Positions 44,696 through 55,132 of a stretch of DNA of 64,000 nucleotides are shown here, one piece after another. The DNA comes from Brassica napus. Taxonomy: Eukaryota > Streptophyta > Magnoliopsida > Brassicales > Brassicaceae. Below the pieces are notes generated by a model. That model saw only the letters and a list, made by a program, of their open reading frames with translations. It was not told the DNA's origin and ran no database searches. The stretch is from assembly GCF_020379485.1 (NCBI RefSeq), contig NC_063451.1:24658630-24722629 (forward strand), written 5' to 3'. The position numbers were made by a program, and so were the translations under genes. How positions within the stretch are numbered: the stretch's first letter is position 1; every line of letters begins with the position of its first letter.

Positions 44696-47000
44696 ATGAT
44701 GCGTCAGTTACATGCAGTGTATGGAGAATGGTTGTTGAATGATTGCCGTTTGGATTTTGTGGTTGATAATGTCAAAGGAGCGAGAATCATTTTTTTGGGG
44801 GAAGGTTCGACACATGCTGAACTTCTTGCAATGGCTCAAGAAGATTATAACCTGGACATGAGCACAGAATCTGTGGAGATAACCTACTCATTACCAGCAG
44901 AAATGATGCAGGCTCCAGACACCCCTCCTATTCATGTTACAAGTGATAGACAAGTTCGAAACTTGCTCGAGATAACCAAAACGCATGGAGTACGGCTTTG
45001 TGTATCAAGCCGTAGCAAGGTGGAAACGGTTTCAGAGTTCAGGGAAGATGATGAAGCTGATGAATGTTTTGAAGATGATGATGATGATTTGGTTGAAGAT
45101 GAAAATCATGACGGGAGGAGGACGATGGGGATGAGGACGATGGGGAGGAGGATGCTGGTATCTCTATTGTTGCTGAAGCGGACGAGAATGGTGAGGATTA
45201 CAGTGTTTATGGAAAGGTTGAAGATGAGGATGAGGAAGATGATGATATGTGTTTTGAAGATATCGAAAAGATTGAAGAAGTAAGATCGAATGGTAACAGT
45301 ATCTATGTCAACCAGAGTTTTGTTAGCAAGGATGCACTGCTTTCAGAGCTGCGGTTGACAGCAGTGAGGTTTAAGTTCTCCTTCAGAATATACAAGTCAA
45401 CGAAAACTCTCCTTGTGACAACATGTCCGGTTAGTGGTTGTCAATGGAAGGTCAGAGCGAGTGTGAAACATGGGACAAACACGTTTTGGGTAACAAAGTA
45501 TGTGGAAAACATACATGCTCAGCGGGAGACCGACTCGCTCAGCGGAGACACTATACTCCGAAGTATGTTGGTAGGCTTTTCATTGATCGTGTTGGAATCA
45601 TTGATGGGTTGAATCCGAAGCATATCACTGATGCAATGAAGAACATGTTTGGCATGACGCTTGATTACACCACTTCATACAGAGCACTTTTATATGCACA
45701 AACATTGGTGAGAGGATCAGCAGAAGATGGGTATTCGCGTCTGCCATCATATCTCGAGCAAATCTCCTTAGCAAATCCCGATTCTATCACGGCTATAGAA
45801 CTTGATTCTATCAATAGATTTAAGTATCTATTTCTCTCTTTTGGAGCTTCTATCAAAGGTTTTAAGTATCAGAGAAGGGTCATTGTGGTGGATGGGACTC
45901 ACCTAAGTGGGAAATATGGAGGTGTTATGTTAGTTGCAGCCGCACAAGATGGGAATTTTCAGATATTTCCATTGGCTTTTGGGATCGTAGATGCTGAAGA
46001 TGAACCTTCTTGGGAATGGTTTTTCACAAAATTGGCTAGTTGTGTATCTGATGAGCAGCCTCTGGTGATAGTCTCTGACCGGCACGCGGCCATTAAAAGT
46101 GCGTGTGATAAGGTGTTTCCTTGGGCAACCCGAGGAATATGTTATTATCACCTTCAAGATAACATTGTCAAAAAGTATAAAGGGAAACATCTCTTGTACT
46201 TGGTGAAAGGTGCTGCTTATGCTCATACGGTTTCAGATTTTGACCGGTACATGGCTGAGATACGGAGTGCAAACCCGGACCTTGCAACGTATTTGGAGAA
46301 TGCCGACGTCAGCCTATGGTCAAGGGTTTATTGTCAGGGGGACAGGTACAACATAAAGACAAGCAACATCGCTGAATCTATTAATTCCGCTCTGAAGCGA
46401 GCTAGAGGATTTCCGGTTCAGTTCCTGTTGGAGTTCATAAGGGAGAAGCTAGGAAAGTGGTTTTGGAAAAGGAGAGAAGATGCTTTGAGTCTCCCAACTC
46501 AACATAGTCGAGGTGTTGAATACTTGCTTGCTGTTCGATCGGAGATAGCGGATACGATGACGGTACAACCAATTGATGGATGGCGATTCTTTGTGAAAGG
46601 TGGGAAAATGGACTGTGTGGTTGATTTGGAACATGGAAAGTGTGATTGTGGTGTCTATGCAGTGGAGAAAATACCTTGCTCTCATGCTATAGCTGCTGGA
46701 GCATCTGTTGGTTTGCATATCTCCACACTTGTATGTCCAGTGTACTCAAAGGATTTTCTGTTTGTAGGATACTCAGAGAATATATATCCTTGTGTTGGAC
46801 AACAAGTTGAGGAACGCACATGCTTTCCTCCGGAAGTAAAACGTGGTCCGGGAAGACAAAAGAAATCAAGATGGCAATCTTGGTTGGAGCTATCCAGGAT
46901 GAGAGGACGCAAACCCCGGAAGCAACACAAGGCTTATAGATGCTCAAAATGCAAGGAAACTGGCCATACGAAACCACAATGTAAGTCGTCCAGTGATTAG
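44696..47000 (+). CDS. MuDR-type transposase (mudrA-like), two frame breaks
   Basis: Cut-and-paste transposase. Part 1 (44696-45110): an N-terminal PB1-like region (RLDFVVDNVKGARIIFLGEG) and an acidic stretch. After a one-base shift near 45110 the frame continues acidic, then a MuDR DNA-binding region (FVSKDALLSELRLTAVRFKF ... TTCPVSGCQWKVRAS). A second one-base shift near 45515 joins the long frame to 47000. It holds the MULE catalytic domain with D in VVDGTH (45891-45893), D in VSDRHAA (46077-46079) and E in SNIAESINSAL (46374-46376), a SWIM zinc finger (CDCGVYAVEKIPCSH, about 46636-46685) and a CCHC knuckle (CSKCKETGHTKPQC) near the end. No nonsense codon is seen apart from the shifts. The last codons (KSSSD, stop) lie within the first unit of palindrome array 2. 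Confidence 0.87.
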
Positions 47001-47690
47001 TCTTCCAGAAGACTTTCCATTAAGTCGTCCAGTTAGTCGTCCAGGGTTTTTTCTTCCAGAAGACCTTCAAGTTAGTCGTCTAGTGTTTAGTCTTTCAGAA
47101 GACCTTCAATTAAGTCTTCCAGAAGACTTTCCATTAAGTCGTCCAGTTAGTCGTCCAGGGTTTTTTCTTCCAGAAGACCTTCAAGTTAGTCGTCCAGTGT
47201 TTAGTCTTCCAGAAGACCTTCAATTAAGTCATCCAGAAGGTCGTCCAGTTAGTCGTCCAGGGTTTTTTCTTCCAGAAGACCTTCAAGTTAGTCGTCCAGT
47301 GTTTAGTCTTCCAGAAGACCTTCAATTAAATCGTCCAGAAGGTCGTCCAGTTAGTCGTACAGTGTTTAGTCTTCCAGAAGACCTTCAATTAAGTCGTCCA
47401 GAAAGTCGTCCAGTTAGTCGTCCAGTGTTTAGTCTTCCAGAAGACCTTCAATTAGGTCGTCCAGAAGGTCGTCCAGTTAGTCGTCCAGTGTTCAGTCTAT
47501 GTACTAAAAATTTGTGTTATGAACTTATCTGTGTCAACTTCTTTGTCAAATTGCACTACCAAACAAATTTGAGATGGTCTTGCCCTTTATATTATCCGAA
47601 ATATAGTTACAAAAGGTCACTGCTCAGAAGACTTTCCAGACTACTTACAGTTAAGTCGTCCAGACCACTTAACTGTAAGTCTTCTGCGCA
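46984..47690 (+). repeat. array 2: tandem repeats between transposase and Ulp1 genes
   Basis: Half-palindrome units AAGTCGTCCAG alternate with TCTTCCAGAAGAC and TTAGTCGTCCAG in higher-order tandem units. Toward the right the unit settles at 63 bp (47335-47490). Because the unit is a multiple of three, a repeat-encoded frame (SLPEDLQLSRPEGRPVSRPV) stays open for over 160 codons. A further inverted pair lies at 47625-47690. The array is in the convergent 3' region of both genes. Confidence 0.9.
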
Positions 47691-47799
47691 TAATATAGTT
47701 ACAAAATAGGGATCAAGTTCAAATACGAAATAGGGATCAAGTTCAAATACACACATCAGCCTAATCTATCATACAAAATCATCTAAAGTGGCCTGTTTA

Positions 47800-50700
47800 T
47801 CACCCGTCATACGTACCCAGGATGTCATCCATGTCCTTGTTTTCGAACTCATGCGCGTCAGGAAGCTCTTGAAATATATCCACCGCCATCTTATCCCTCA
47901 TACTCTTCCCGTTGGCCTTAGCAAAGTCTTTTTTACTAAACTCTATCCCAAGAGCATGACATTCAATGTACTTTAGAGTGTACACGCCACAATCACCAGC
48001 TCGGGCCGGAGGTATATTGGTCGGTCTCTCATATGTGAATGGCTCCAGGCTGTATTGGGCACGTAGTTCGTCTGAGGAAGCGCACTCAACAAGCAGATAA
48101 GGGACCATGTAGAGAAAAGGCTCCATTACCACATCGAGTTCTTCTGGGGAGATACTGGAACAAATGCTGTCAAAGACGACTATGTGCCTCTTAGGGATCG
48201 ATATCCAAATAGCAATCCAATGACTGTCGGCGAAGTTTACTGGCGCATAGATATCATCAATATCCGTCCCCCAAACTTGCTCGATTGGCAAAATGATGGT
48301 ATAGTGCATGCATAATAATTCCACGCCCCACCAGGGAGTCTTCTTCCTAAACCGTTTTGATCGGGCTTCGAGTCCTTAAAATCCTTGAAGTTGAATCTCC
48401 ATTGCTGAGCAAAGAGATGATCAAGGATGCACATTCTCTCGCTCCTGAAATGTTGTGGGTTAGCGTTGTACCTCTTCCTCAGCACATTAATCCAAGCATC
48501 AATATGCTGCATATAAAATAAAGTACAAGTCAGAAGATGTCAGATGACTTAGTGGTAAGTCTTCTACGTAGATGACTTACCAGACGACTTACAAGTTAGT
48601 TGTCTACGTCATAGCAGAAGACCTACACAGTCCTCCAGCCACTCTAGGGAGGGTTCGGAGGATTTGATACCACCAAGTTCTACTTTTACGTGGTTTTTTA
48701 TCGAGAGCTGTTCTATAATAACTGCAAACACAAAATGTTGAAAAGCAATCAGGTTTTATTGGAAAAGCAAGCTATTATGTGAAAAGCAAGCTATTATGGG
48801 AAAAGCAAACACTTACGGACAAGATTTCAACCACTCAGCGAGCTCCTTCAACTTATTCTTGTCAATTGGTGCATAAGGATTATAGCCTGGATAAAGCTTT
48901 CTGTTTGAAATGATCACTCTGGCCGTCCTGTTTGCCGTATAAGGAGATTTCTGTGATCGGGCAAGTTTCCTTGTTCGATCACTCTTTGCACGGCAAAGTG
49001 CCAAAGCAGCATCCTTCTTTTCTAGATATCTAGCATCCTCCTTCTGTAAATCTGAAACAGTGGATTGATTTTTGTCCAATAGAATAAGGCTCGGTTCTGG
49101 AGCTTTATCTTCCAAGGAACTAGCATCTGCGGGCACAGCTGCGGGCACATCTGCGGGCACATCTGGACCTTTATCCTCCGCCAAGCTCTTCCTTCCCGCG
49201 TTCGTCCCATTGACACTTTCACTCTGCAATATACAAGATGGGTTTATACAATAATAACCAATGAGTGTCTTCAAACATGAAACAAAATACATATATAAAA
49301 TCCAAGGATTTGTTACTGACCCCGAGTTCGAGCGTCGGTTTAGGTGGAGAGGTAGTGTTTTGAGATGATGTCCCTTTCCGTTTTGTGGTGATACCAACCT
49401 TCTTCTCCACAGCTTCCACCCTTTCCGACAGATACTTGATCTCCTTAAGGCACGTCCCAAACCCTTCCCTCATGGCATCAGCTATGTCCTTGAACATGGT
49501 TTTAATATCCTCTTTGGTCAAACCACCAACAGTCGTAGTCACCTCTTCACTAGCCTCTGCAGCTGCCTCTTCACTAGCCTCTGCAGCTGCCTCTTCACTA
49601 GCTTCAGTAGGTGCCTCTTTACGAGCTTTCTTCCGAGGTCTTGGACTGTCTTCCTTCACTACCTTTTTCTTCGCTGGACTCACAACTGCCGACTTTGTAT
49701 TGACCCAAGTACCGGTGACTTCCCAGCAATCCATGGTCCACTTCCACGGTTTCTTCACAAACATGAGTTTAATTATGTTCTCCGCGAGCGGGTCCTCAAC
49801 ATCAAACTCCCATTTTGGAAACATTTCACCAGTGTCCTTTTGAACAAAGTTGATCACCCTAGTCTGCAGTAAATAGAAGATATGAACTTAGATATTTGAC
49901 GGATTAAGAAAGATGGAAAGAAAAGACTTCACAGACGACTTATAATTAAGTCGTCTGGAAAGTCTTCCAGCTGGACGACTTAGTAGACGACTTATAATTA
50001 AGTCGTCTGTAAAGTCTTCCAGCTGGAAGACTTAGTAGAAGACTTATAATTAAGTAGTCTGGATAGTCTTCCCAGACGACTTAATTATAAGTATAAGTCT
50101 TCTACTAAGTCATCTAATTGGAAGACTTATCAGACGACTTAATTATAAGTTTTCTGCGAAGTCGTCCAGATTGAAGTAAATACCTGACTGAGGATAGCCT
50201 CTTTAAACTGTCTGCGTTCTTTGCGACCCTTGTAAGCCAGTATCGGGGGAGACAGATTGTTTGGGAGAGGATTACAAAAAGTAGCACCCAATTCCGGAAG
50301 AGCTGTGTACACCCAGACCTGGAGAGCTTGCGCAAACCCATTAATAGTGTAACAACCCGAAATATTCTGCCCTTCACAGAGTCCATCAGCACCTTAAACG
50401 CGACTCTCCCCCATGGATAATTCTCAAACCGTTCTAGCTCCATCACTAGCCTTGCCAGACTAACCCGTGTAGGGGTTGAATACTTTCTCCCTTCAATGTA
50501 TCCAGTGAAGATGGCAAGGTACGCGAGCCGCTTGCGATCATCCCGAGACCACCCTTCGCATCTCTCAAGTGCTGCTATTATCTCCTGAGTAGATGGCCCA
50601 GCTTCGACATGAACTCCCAGCATATCCCAAAAAGAAGTCAACTCCTTTGTAACAACAGAGTGAGGTCTCTCAAGGTCCTCGATGTACTCGCAGTTTAGAC

Positions 50701-51019
50701 CAGTGAGGTGTTCAAACTCTAACAGTGAAAACCTCACAGGTTCTGGACCAACAAGACTCCACAGCTCATACTTCTTCTTTATGTCCAGCTGGAAACCGAG
50801 CATGTAGTGAACCAGCCTTGAAGCCCAATCAAATCCCAGCTCTTGGAACTTGATGAAAACTCCCAAATTCGACTCCTTCAGCTCTTCATATTCGTCATCA
50901 TGAAGAGCTTTCTTTAAAGCAGCATGCAACGTCCAACAAGTATGATACGAAATGCTATGCACTGCGGGGGGCTCTTTCCCTAATGTATATATCCTACGGG
51001 GGAGTTCTGGCATCTCCAT
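47800..51019 (-). CDS. DUF1985-Ulp1 (C48 peptidase) protein, five coding exons, three single-base indels
   Basis: Exons on the minus strand: 51019-50184, 49863-49321, 49223-48817, 48721-48627 and 48506-47800, all with GT-AG introns. Exon 1 encodes DUF1985 (SRLVHYMLGFQLDIKKKYEL ... FEHLTGLNCEYIE). Exons 2-3 are a low-complexity linker with Ala/Glu repeats and Lys/Arg-rich parts. Exon 5 is the Ulp1-type cysteine peptidase: His in FADSHWIAIWI (48220-48222), Asp in VVFDSICSS (48169-48171) and Cys in AGDCGVYTLKY (47989-47991); the oxyanion-hole Gln is not evident. Exon lengths are out of phase by -1, +1 and -1 at about 50373, 48650 and 48280, exactly where the reading frame slips. With these allowed for, about 860 codons result and no nonsense codon is seen. 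Ulp1 enzymes remove SUMO; KI-MULE copies are thought to have element-related or co-opted roles. Confidence 0.82.
48531..48620 (-). repeat. array 3: palindromes in intron 4 of the Ulp1 gene
   Basis: AGATGACTTAGTGGTAAGTC and GACGACTTACAAGTTAGTTG are two units within the 118-bp intron 48507-48626. Confidence 0.85.
49925..50168 (-). repeat. array 4: palindromes in intron 1 of the Ulp1 gene
   Basis: Five to six units of GACGACTTATAATTAAGTCG type fill most of the 320-bp intron (49864-50183). The centre is TATAATTA in place of the TGG or TAG seen in array 1, so arrays carry their own sub-variants. Confidence 0.88.
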
Positions 51020-51072
51020 TTTTTTTTGCCTGCCTGCAAAACAATCAAAGACAACCATCTCAAACAATCAAA

Positions 51073-51192
51073 GACTTATAATTAAGTCGTCTGGCAAGTT
51101 TTCCAGCTGAAAGACTTATAATTAAGTGGTCTGGAAAGTCTTGGAAGACTTTCCAGACCACTTAATTATAAGTCTTCCAAGACTTCCAGTTT
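51073..51192 (-). repeat. array 5: palindromes in the 5'UTR intron of the Ulp1 gene
   Basis: An inverted pair around GGAAAGTCTTGG / CCAAGACTTTCC and further AAGTCGTC half-sites lie between a donor at 51246 (GTAAGTTATATC on the minus strand) and an acceptor at 51034-51035. Confidence 0.8.
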
Positions 51193-51246
51193 TATGTTCA
51201 TCTTTTCCTCAATCAATCACTCGACAGTAAGAGATATAACTTACCG

Positions 51247-51500
51247 GCGGCAGAGTTCAACGAAACACCTCTGAGAGAATGCGCGCTAGGGTTTCCTCTC
51301 GGATCTTAAATAGAGGAAGCGGCTGTGAGAACGGTGATGAGAACGACGGTGATAACGGCGGAGAGATAACCGGCGGTGAGAACGATGAGAACGATGGATT
51401 AGAGAGAATCGACGGAAATCGCCTTCGAAATCGCCTTTGAGAGAAACGGCTTCTGATTTTCGATAAATAGTGAAAAAAAACATCTTATATATGGCCAGTA
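51247..51500 (-). promoter_or_regulatory. promoter and 5'UTR exon of the Ulp1 gene
   Basis: On the minus strand CATATATAAG near 51490 is a likely TATA box. The region down to the 51246 donor is G+C-rich with repeated GGCGATTTC and CGTTCTCATC motifs, as in a 5'UTR exon. Confidence 0.5.
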
Positions 51501-51554
51501 AATAATCCGGTTAGGTTTAAAAGTACATTGTAAAATTAAAGGTTTGGTCCGGTT

Positions 51555-51620
51555 TGGACGACTTACTAGTAAGTCGTCTGTTGAATACTGTACATCAGAC
51601 GACTTACTAGTAAGTCGTCC
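51555..51620. repeat. array 6: palindromes upstream of the Ulp1 promoter
   Basis: Two full units, each a near-perfect palindrome with the centre TAG (GACGACTTAC and GTAAGTCGTC arms), separated by about 18 bp. Confidence 0.9.
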
Positions 51621-51999
51621 CAGACCCTAAATTTAACCCCTAAATTAAATTGACTAAATTAATTGACTAACCACGTTATAAACCCGTAGTTATACTTAAA
51701 TAGTGTTTTCTATACACAGAATTAAAACACTTAGGTAAATTTTAAAGTTTTCAAAAAAACATTTATGCATTCCAAAATCTAACCCTAAGAACACATACAA
51801 TACTACAACATATGTTGGCAAAACCTAAACCAAAGAATATCATGACTCACTACTTTCACTCATCTATGTTGAAAACAATTAACTTTTGTTATATCTTAAT
51901 TTATATCTCTTAAAACATATGTTAATTACATGATTTCAATTTTTCGCTTATCAAAATATTTTTTAAAAAATTTTTAAATTATTTCTAAGTAAAACTAGT
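51621..51999. other. MULE A+T-rich spacer
   Basis: No gene or motif; contains none of the palindromes. Confidence 0.6.
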
Positions 52000-52150
52000 C
52001 CAGATAAGTCGTCTGGACGACTTTCTGGTAAGTCGTCTGGACGACTTTCTGGTAAGTCGTCTGGACGACTTACTGGAAAATCGTCTGGACGACTTCCTGG
52101 AAAGTCGTCTAGACGACTTACTGGAAAGTCGTCTGGGCAGACGACTTACG
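52000..52150. repeat. array 7: 24-bp tandem palindromes near the MULE right end
   Basis: Six units with 24-bp period (AAGTCGTCTGGACGACTT core, centre TCTGGT or variants). The frame on the minus strand (SSRRLTRKSSRRL) is a by-product of the period being divisible by three. Confidence 0.9.
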
Positions 52151-52256
52151 GGGGTTAGAAACGTAAAATAATTTCGGTTTTTTTGTTTGTTCACAAGGGG
52201 TTGGTTGTAATTTCAATAGCCTTTTAGGTTACTTTTGCATTTGATTCAAGTTTGGG

Positions 52257-52307
52257 TTAACCTTTGTGTTTGAAATCAAGTTGTGAGTCATATTTGGCAA
52301 TTTTCCC
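52257..52307 (-). repeat. MULE right terminal inverted repeat
   Basis: Read on the minus strand it begins GGGAAAATTGCCAAATATG. Pairs with 43240-43290. Confidence 0.75.
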
Positions 52308-53836
52308 TAATTTAGTTATTGAAATGGATACAGGATATATGGAGAAATCACGATACCCATTTTGTATGTTTAATCAACAATATCTCTCAACTTCCATATT
52401 AAAAGGAATGTTGTTATTTTGCAAAATTAATAGCTTAATGTAGTTGACCACAATATATGCAAACTTCACGTTTTAATTGACCACCATAGCTGAACATCAT
52501 ATCTGACCACCACGGTTAATATGCTTCACCATTTAGTTTTTAGCAAAAAATATTAGCTTAACGTAGTTGACCACTATAATTGTATAGTTCTATAAAATAT
52601 TGATGAAAATATTAATGAAATATTAATTATTGGTAATATTTATACACACGTAAGAAAATAATAATATAAAACTATTAATTTGTAACAAAACAATTATTAC
52701 GTTACTCTCTAAACATTTTAAAAACCAAACCAAGATCGACTCCGTGTATATATTGGTTGACTGGTCTGACCAGTTTAACTCGTTTAACTGGTTTTTAAAA
52801 CTTTATTGTATATTATGTATGTATATATACCATATGCTTTTAGAAAAAAAGGAATTCTATATGAACTTAAATTATTGACATACATAAGATTAACATTCAA
52901 ATCACAATGTAATTTTTTTCTTACAACAAAATTTCAAATCTTATAGTAATGGAAAAATTTGAAACATATAATATTTAGATGAGAAGTGGGAATAAGACTT
53001 ATAATTTTTTCATATATAGAAAAAACTGTGAAATAATATGTGAAAACTGAAAAGAAAATAACTAGTAATCACTAATAGCTTCATAACAAAATTCTTAGAA
53101 CATTTAAAAGACTATAAACTATGTTTTAGTTTTGCAGAATCCGAAATTTTTTTTTATCCAGACTATCGTTTTACTGATTTTTCCAGTTTTTTTCAAATAC
53201 AGTTTTTATTGTCCCAAGTCATCGGTTTTACTGAATTTTCCAGTTTTTCCCCAAATCCAGGTTGACTGGCCTGGCCCATTTAACGAGTTTTTAAAATTTT
53301 ATTGTATATTATATATGTATATATACCATGTTTTAAGAAAAAAATTGAATTCTATGTGAACTTAAATTGTTGACATACATAAGATTAACATTCAAATCAC
53401 CATATATATTTTTTCTTACAACAAAATTTCAAGTCATCGGTTATACTGGATTTTCCAGTTTTTTTCCTAATCCCAAATTTTAAACTGAATCGAACTCAAC
53501 TTATTAGACAATACATGGTCAGACTGTTTTCGACTGGTTGGTACGGTCTGGTTTCCAAAACATTACAATATTTATAACATAAAATATCATGCGCTTTCAA
53601 AGCGCGGGTCAAAATCTAGTATATAATATTAAAAGACAAGACTTTTTTTTGAGGTTCCCTTGATTTTCAAACTATATTACAGGAGATGTGCCATTTGCTA
53701 TTTAATTTTAATATATTGATATTATTTTTGAATTAAGAAAACAAATATTCTCAAAATCGTGTTTTTCAAGTGTCTAACAATACTAACCAATGACATTCAT
53801 ATGTTGTTCTCTTAATTAATTATTATTGAATGTATA

Positions 53837-54524
53837 TCTTATCTATTAAAATAGAAGTCATAACTTAGTTCATGTGTGAGTTTTAATTTGGACCACCCCT
53901 TAGAAAGTTGTTTAAATTATATTTTTTTTATAAATATATGAATTATTCTAAAACAAAAAAATCAAATAGATATTCCTATATTTTCTCTGAAATTGTATAT
54001 GAATAAAATCTTTTCATATCTTTTTTATTTAAAATATAAATATATTATTAATTTTCATTAAAATTAACCTTTTAAATATTTAATTAATTTTGTATTTATT
54101 TAGATAAATGTATATTTCAGTCTTCACCTAATATTTTTTTTATAAAATATTTTTTAATTTCGTGTTTATTTAAAACTTAAATGTATATTTCATTTTAAGT
54201 AAAAAAAATTTTAAATATCTAATTAGTTTTGTAATTATAACTAAATTTGTGATATTAATTTAATATAATAATTTCAATTAAAATTTTGATCCTTAACCAA
54301 TAATATATTTCAATTCAGAATTTTGTATCACATAATATAAAATATGCTATCACTGAAAATTAAAAACAAAATATTGTATGTGAACTATAAAATTGTTGTA
54401 TTTTAAAATATTATGTTAAACAATTAGTAATATTGCAAATATTACAATTAGTCACGTAAAGAAAATAATTATGTATCTACAAATAAAAATAATCACCCGC
54501 ACGGTTGTGCGGGTGAAGATCTAG
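53837..54524 (+). mobile_element. Helitron H2, copy B
   Basis: 5' end TCTTATCTATTAAAATAG; 3' hairpin CCCGCACGGTTGTGCGGG (54496-54513) followed by CTAG at 54521-54524 and T. Flanks GTATA and TTTCAG join to give the empty site seen at 24929. Confidence 0.9.
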
Positions 54525-54713
54525 TTTCAGTTAAAATAGTAATACCGTAACTACATTTAATTCATTTGATATAACTAATTCTTAGTAGTTTAGTGTTATT
54601 TGGACCGGAGAGAAACAAACAAAGAAGATGGTGATTAAAAATACATGTATCTCCACTATTTTGATTACCGCAAACAATTTTGAGAATGGATTTCCGCTTT
54701 CTCATTATTACTT
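54525..54713. other. tract B sequence with a 300-bp deletion relative to A
   Basis: The junction near 54598 joins points equivalent to about 11660 and 11955 of tract A. Confidence 0.6.
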
Positions 54714-54727
54714 GACATTTATTTTAA

Positions 54728-55118
54728 GAACTTTTTTTTTGCCATCTATTTTTATTAAAAGGCCAAAGTCCATAACCGAAAAAGATAGAAAATCCGAAGG
54801 CCCAACCGAACACCAACCCCTACAAACGGCATAAAGCCCACCAAGCTTAAACCGGCCCAAAAACCCGACTAAACACATGGTTGTTTATGTATAAAAGAGA
54901 AAGACACGTGTACCCCTCAACAGCGAGGATTCTACGCGTCACCTAACCTTCTACGTTCACCGACCCGAACTGATCGCCGGAAACTGACCGGCGCCAAAGT
55001 CGGAATCAAGCGCTGCTTTCCGTACCTCCACATCAGAGATTCTTCTCACGGAAAGCGCCCATCGGCCAAGCCGAGATCTACTCCGGATCACCACATCACC
55101 CACACGGGATTTAATCCC
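54728..55118 (-). mobile_element. small retroposon, copy B (391 bp)
   Basis: Same insertion as 12143-12535 with the same 14-bp duplications (54714-54727, 55119-55132). Insertion therefore predates the A/B duplication. The G-box CACGTG near 54905 and TATAAAAG are kept. Confidence 0.75.
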
Positions 55119-55132
55119 GACATTTATTTTAA

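Larger units (their letters stand above)
43240..52307 (+). mobile_element. autonomous-type KI-like MULE with transposase, DUF1985-Ulp1 gene and palindrome arrays (9,068 bp)
   Basis: Flanked by a 9-bp duplication, CAATTTAGT (43231-43239) and TAATTTAGT (52308-52316), one mismatch; tract A has the single site TAATTTAGT at 9336-9344. Termini are imperfect inverted repeats: TTTTTGCAAGATTGACTC on the left, AAATTGCCAAATATGACTC on the other strand at the right, extending with lower identity to a shared CTAACCCA / TTAACCCA about 50 bp in. It encodes a MuDR-type transposase (plus) and a convergent DUF1985-Ulp1 gene (minus), as in Kaonashi MULEs. Seven palindrome arrays fill the noncoding parts. One copy of each gene plus both ends make it a candidate autonomous element, though both genes carry single-base indels. 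Confidence 0.88.
43030..53619 (+). mobile_element. Helitron H1, copy B, split by the MULE
   Basis: The 5' end TCTATACTATTAAAAC is at 43030; the 3' hairpin GCGCTTTCAAAGCGC at 53591-53605 is followed by CTAG 53616-53619. Excluding the MULE and one target copy, the length matches copy A. It encodes no protein. Confidence 0.85.

Noticed and set aside
46993..47709. A 238-residue Pro/Arg-rich protein
   Set aside because: The frame is a by-product of a tandem repeat whose unit is a multiple of three; it has no promoter and lies in the 3' region of two convergent genes.
49385..49843. Plus-strand 152-residue frame
   Set aside because: Antisense of exon 2 of the Ulp1 gene, where Ala/Glu repeats keep the opposite strand open.
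50114..50370. Alternative C-terminus of the DUF1985 exon in the shifted frame
   Set aside because: The other frame continues the family sequence (NGFAQALQVWVYTALPELG) and joins exon 2 in phase; the shifted frame is a consequence of a one-base loss.
51985..52194. Minus-strand Ser/Arg-repeat protein
   Set aside because: Encoded only by the 24-bp palindrome array near the MULE end.
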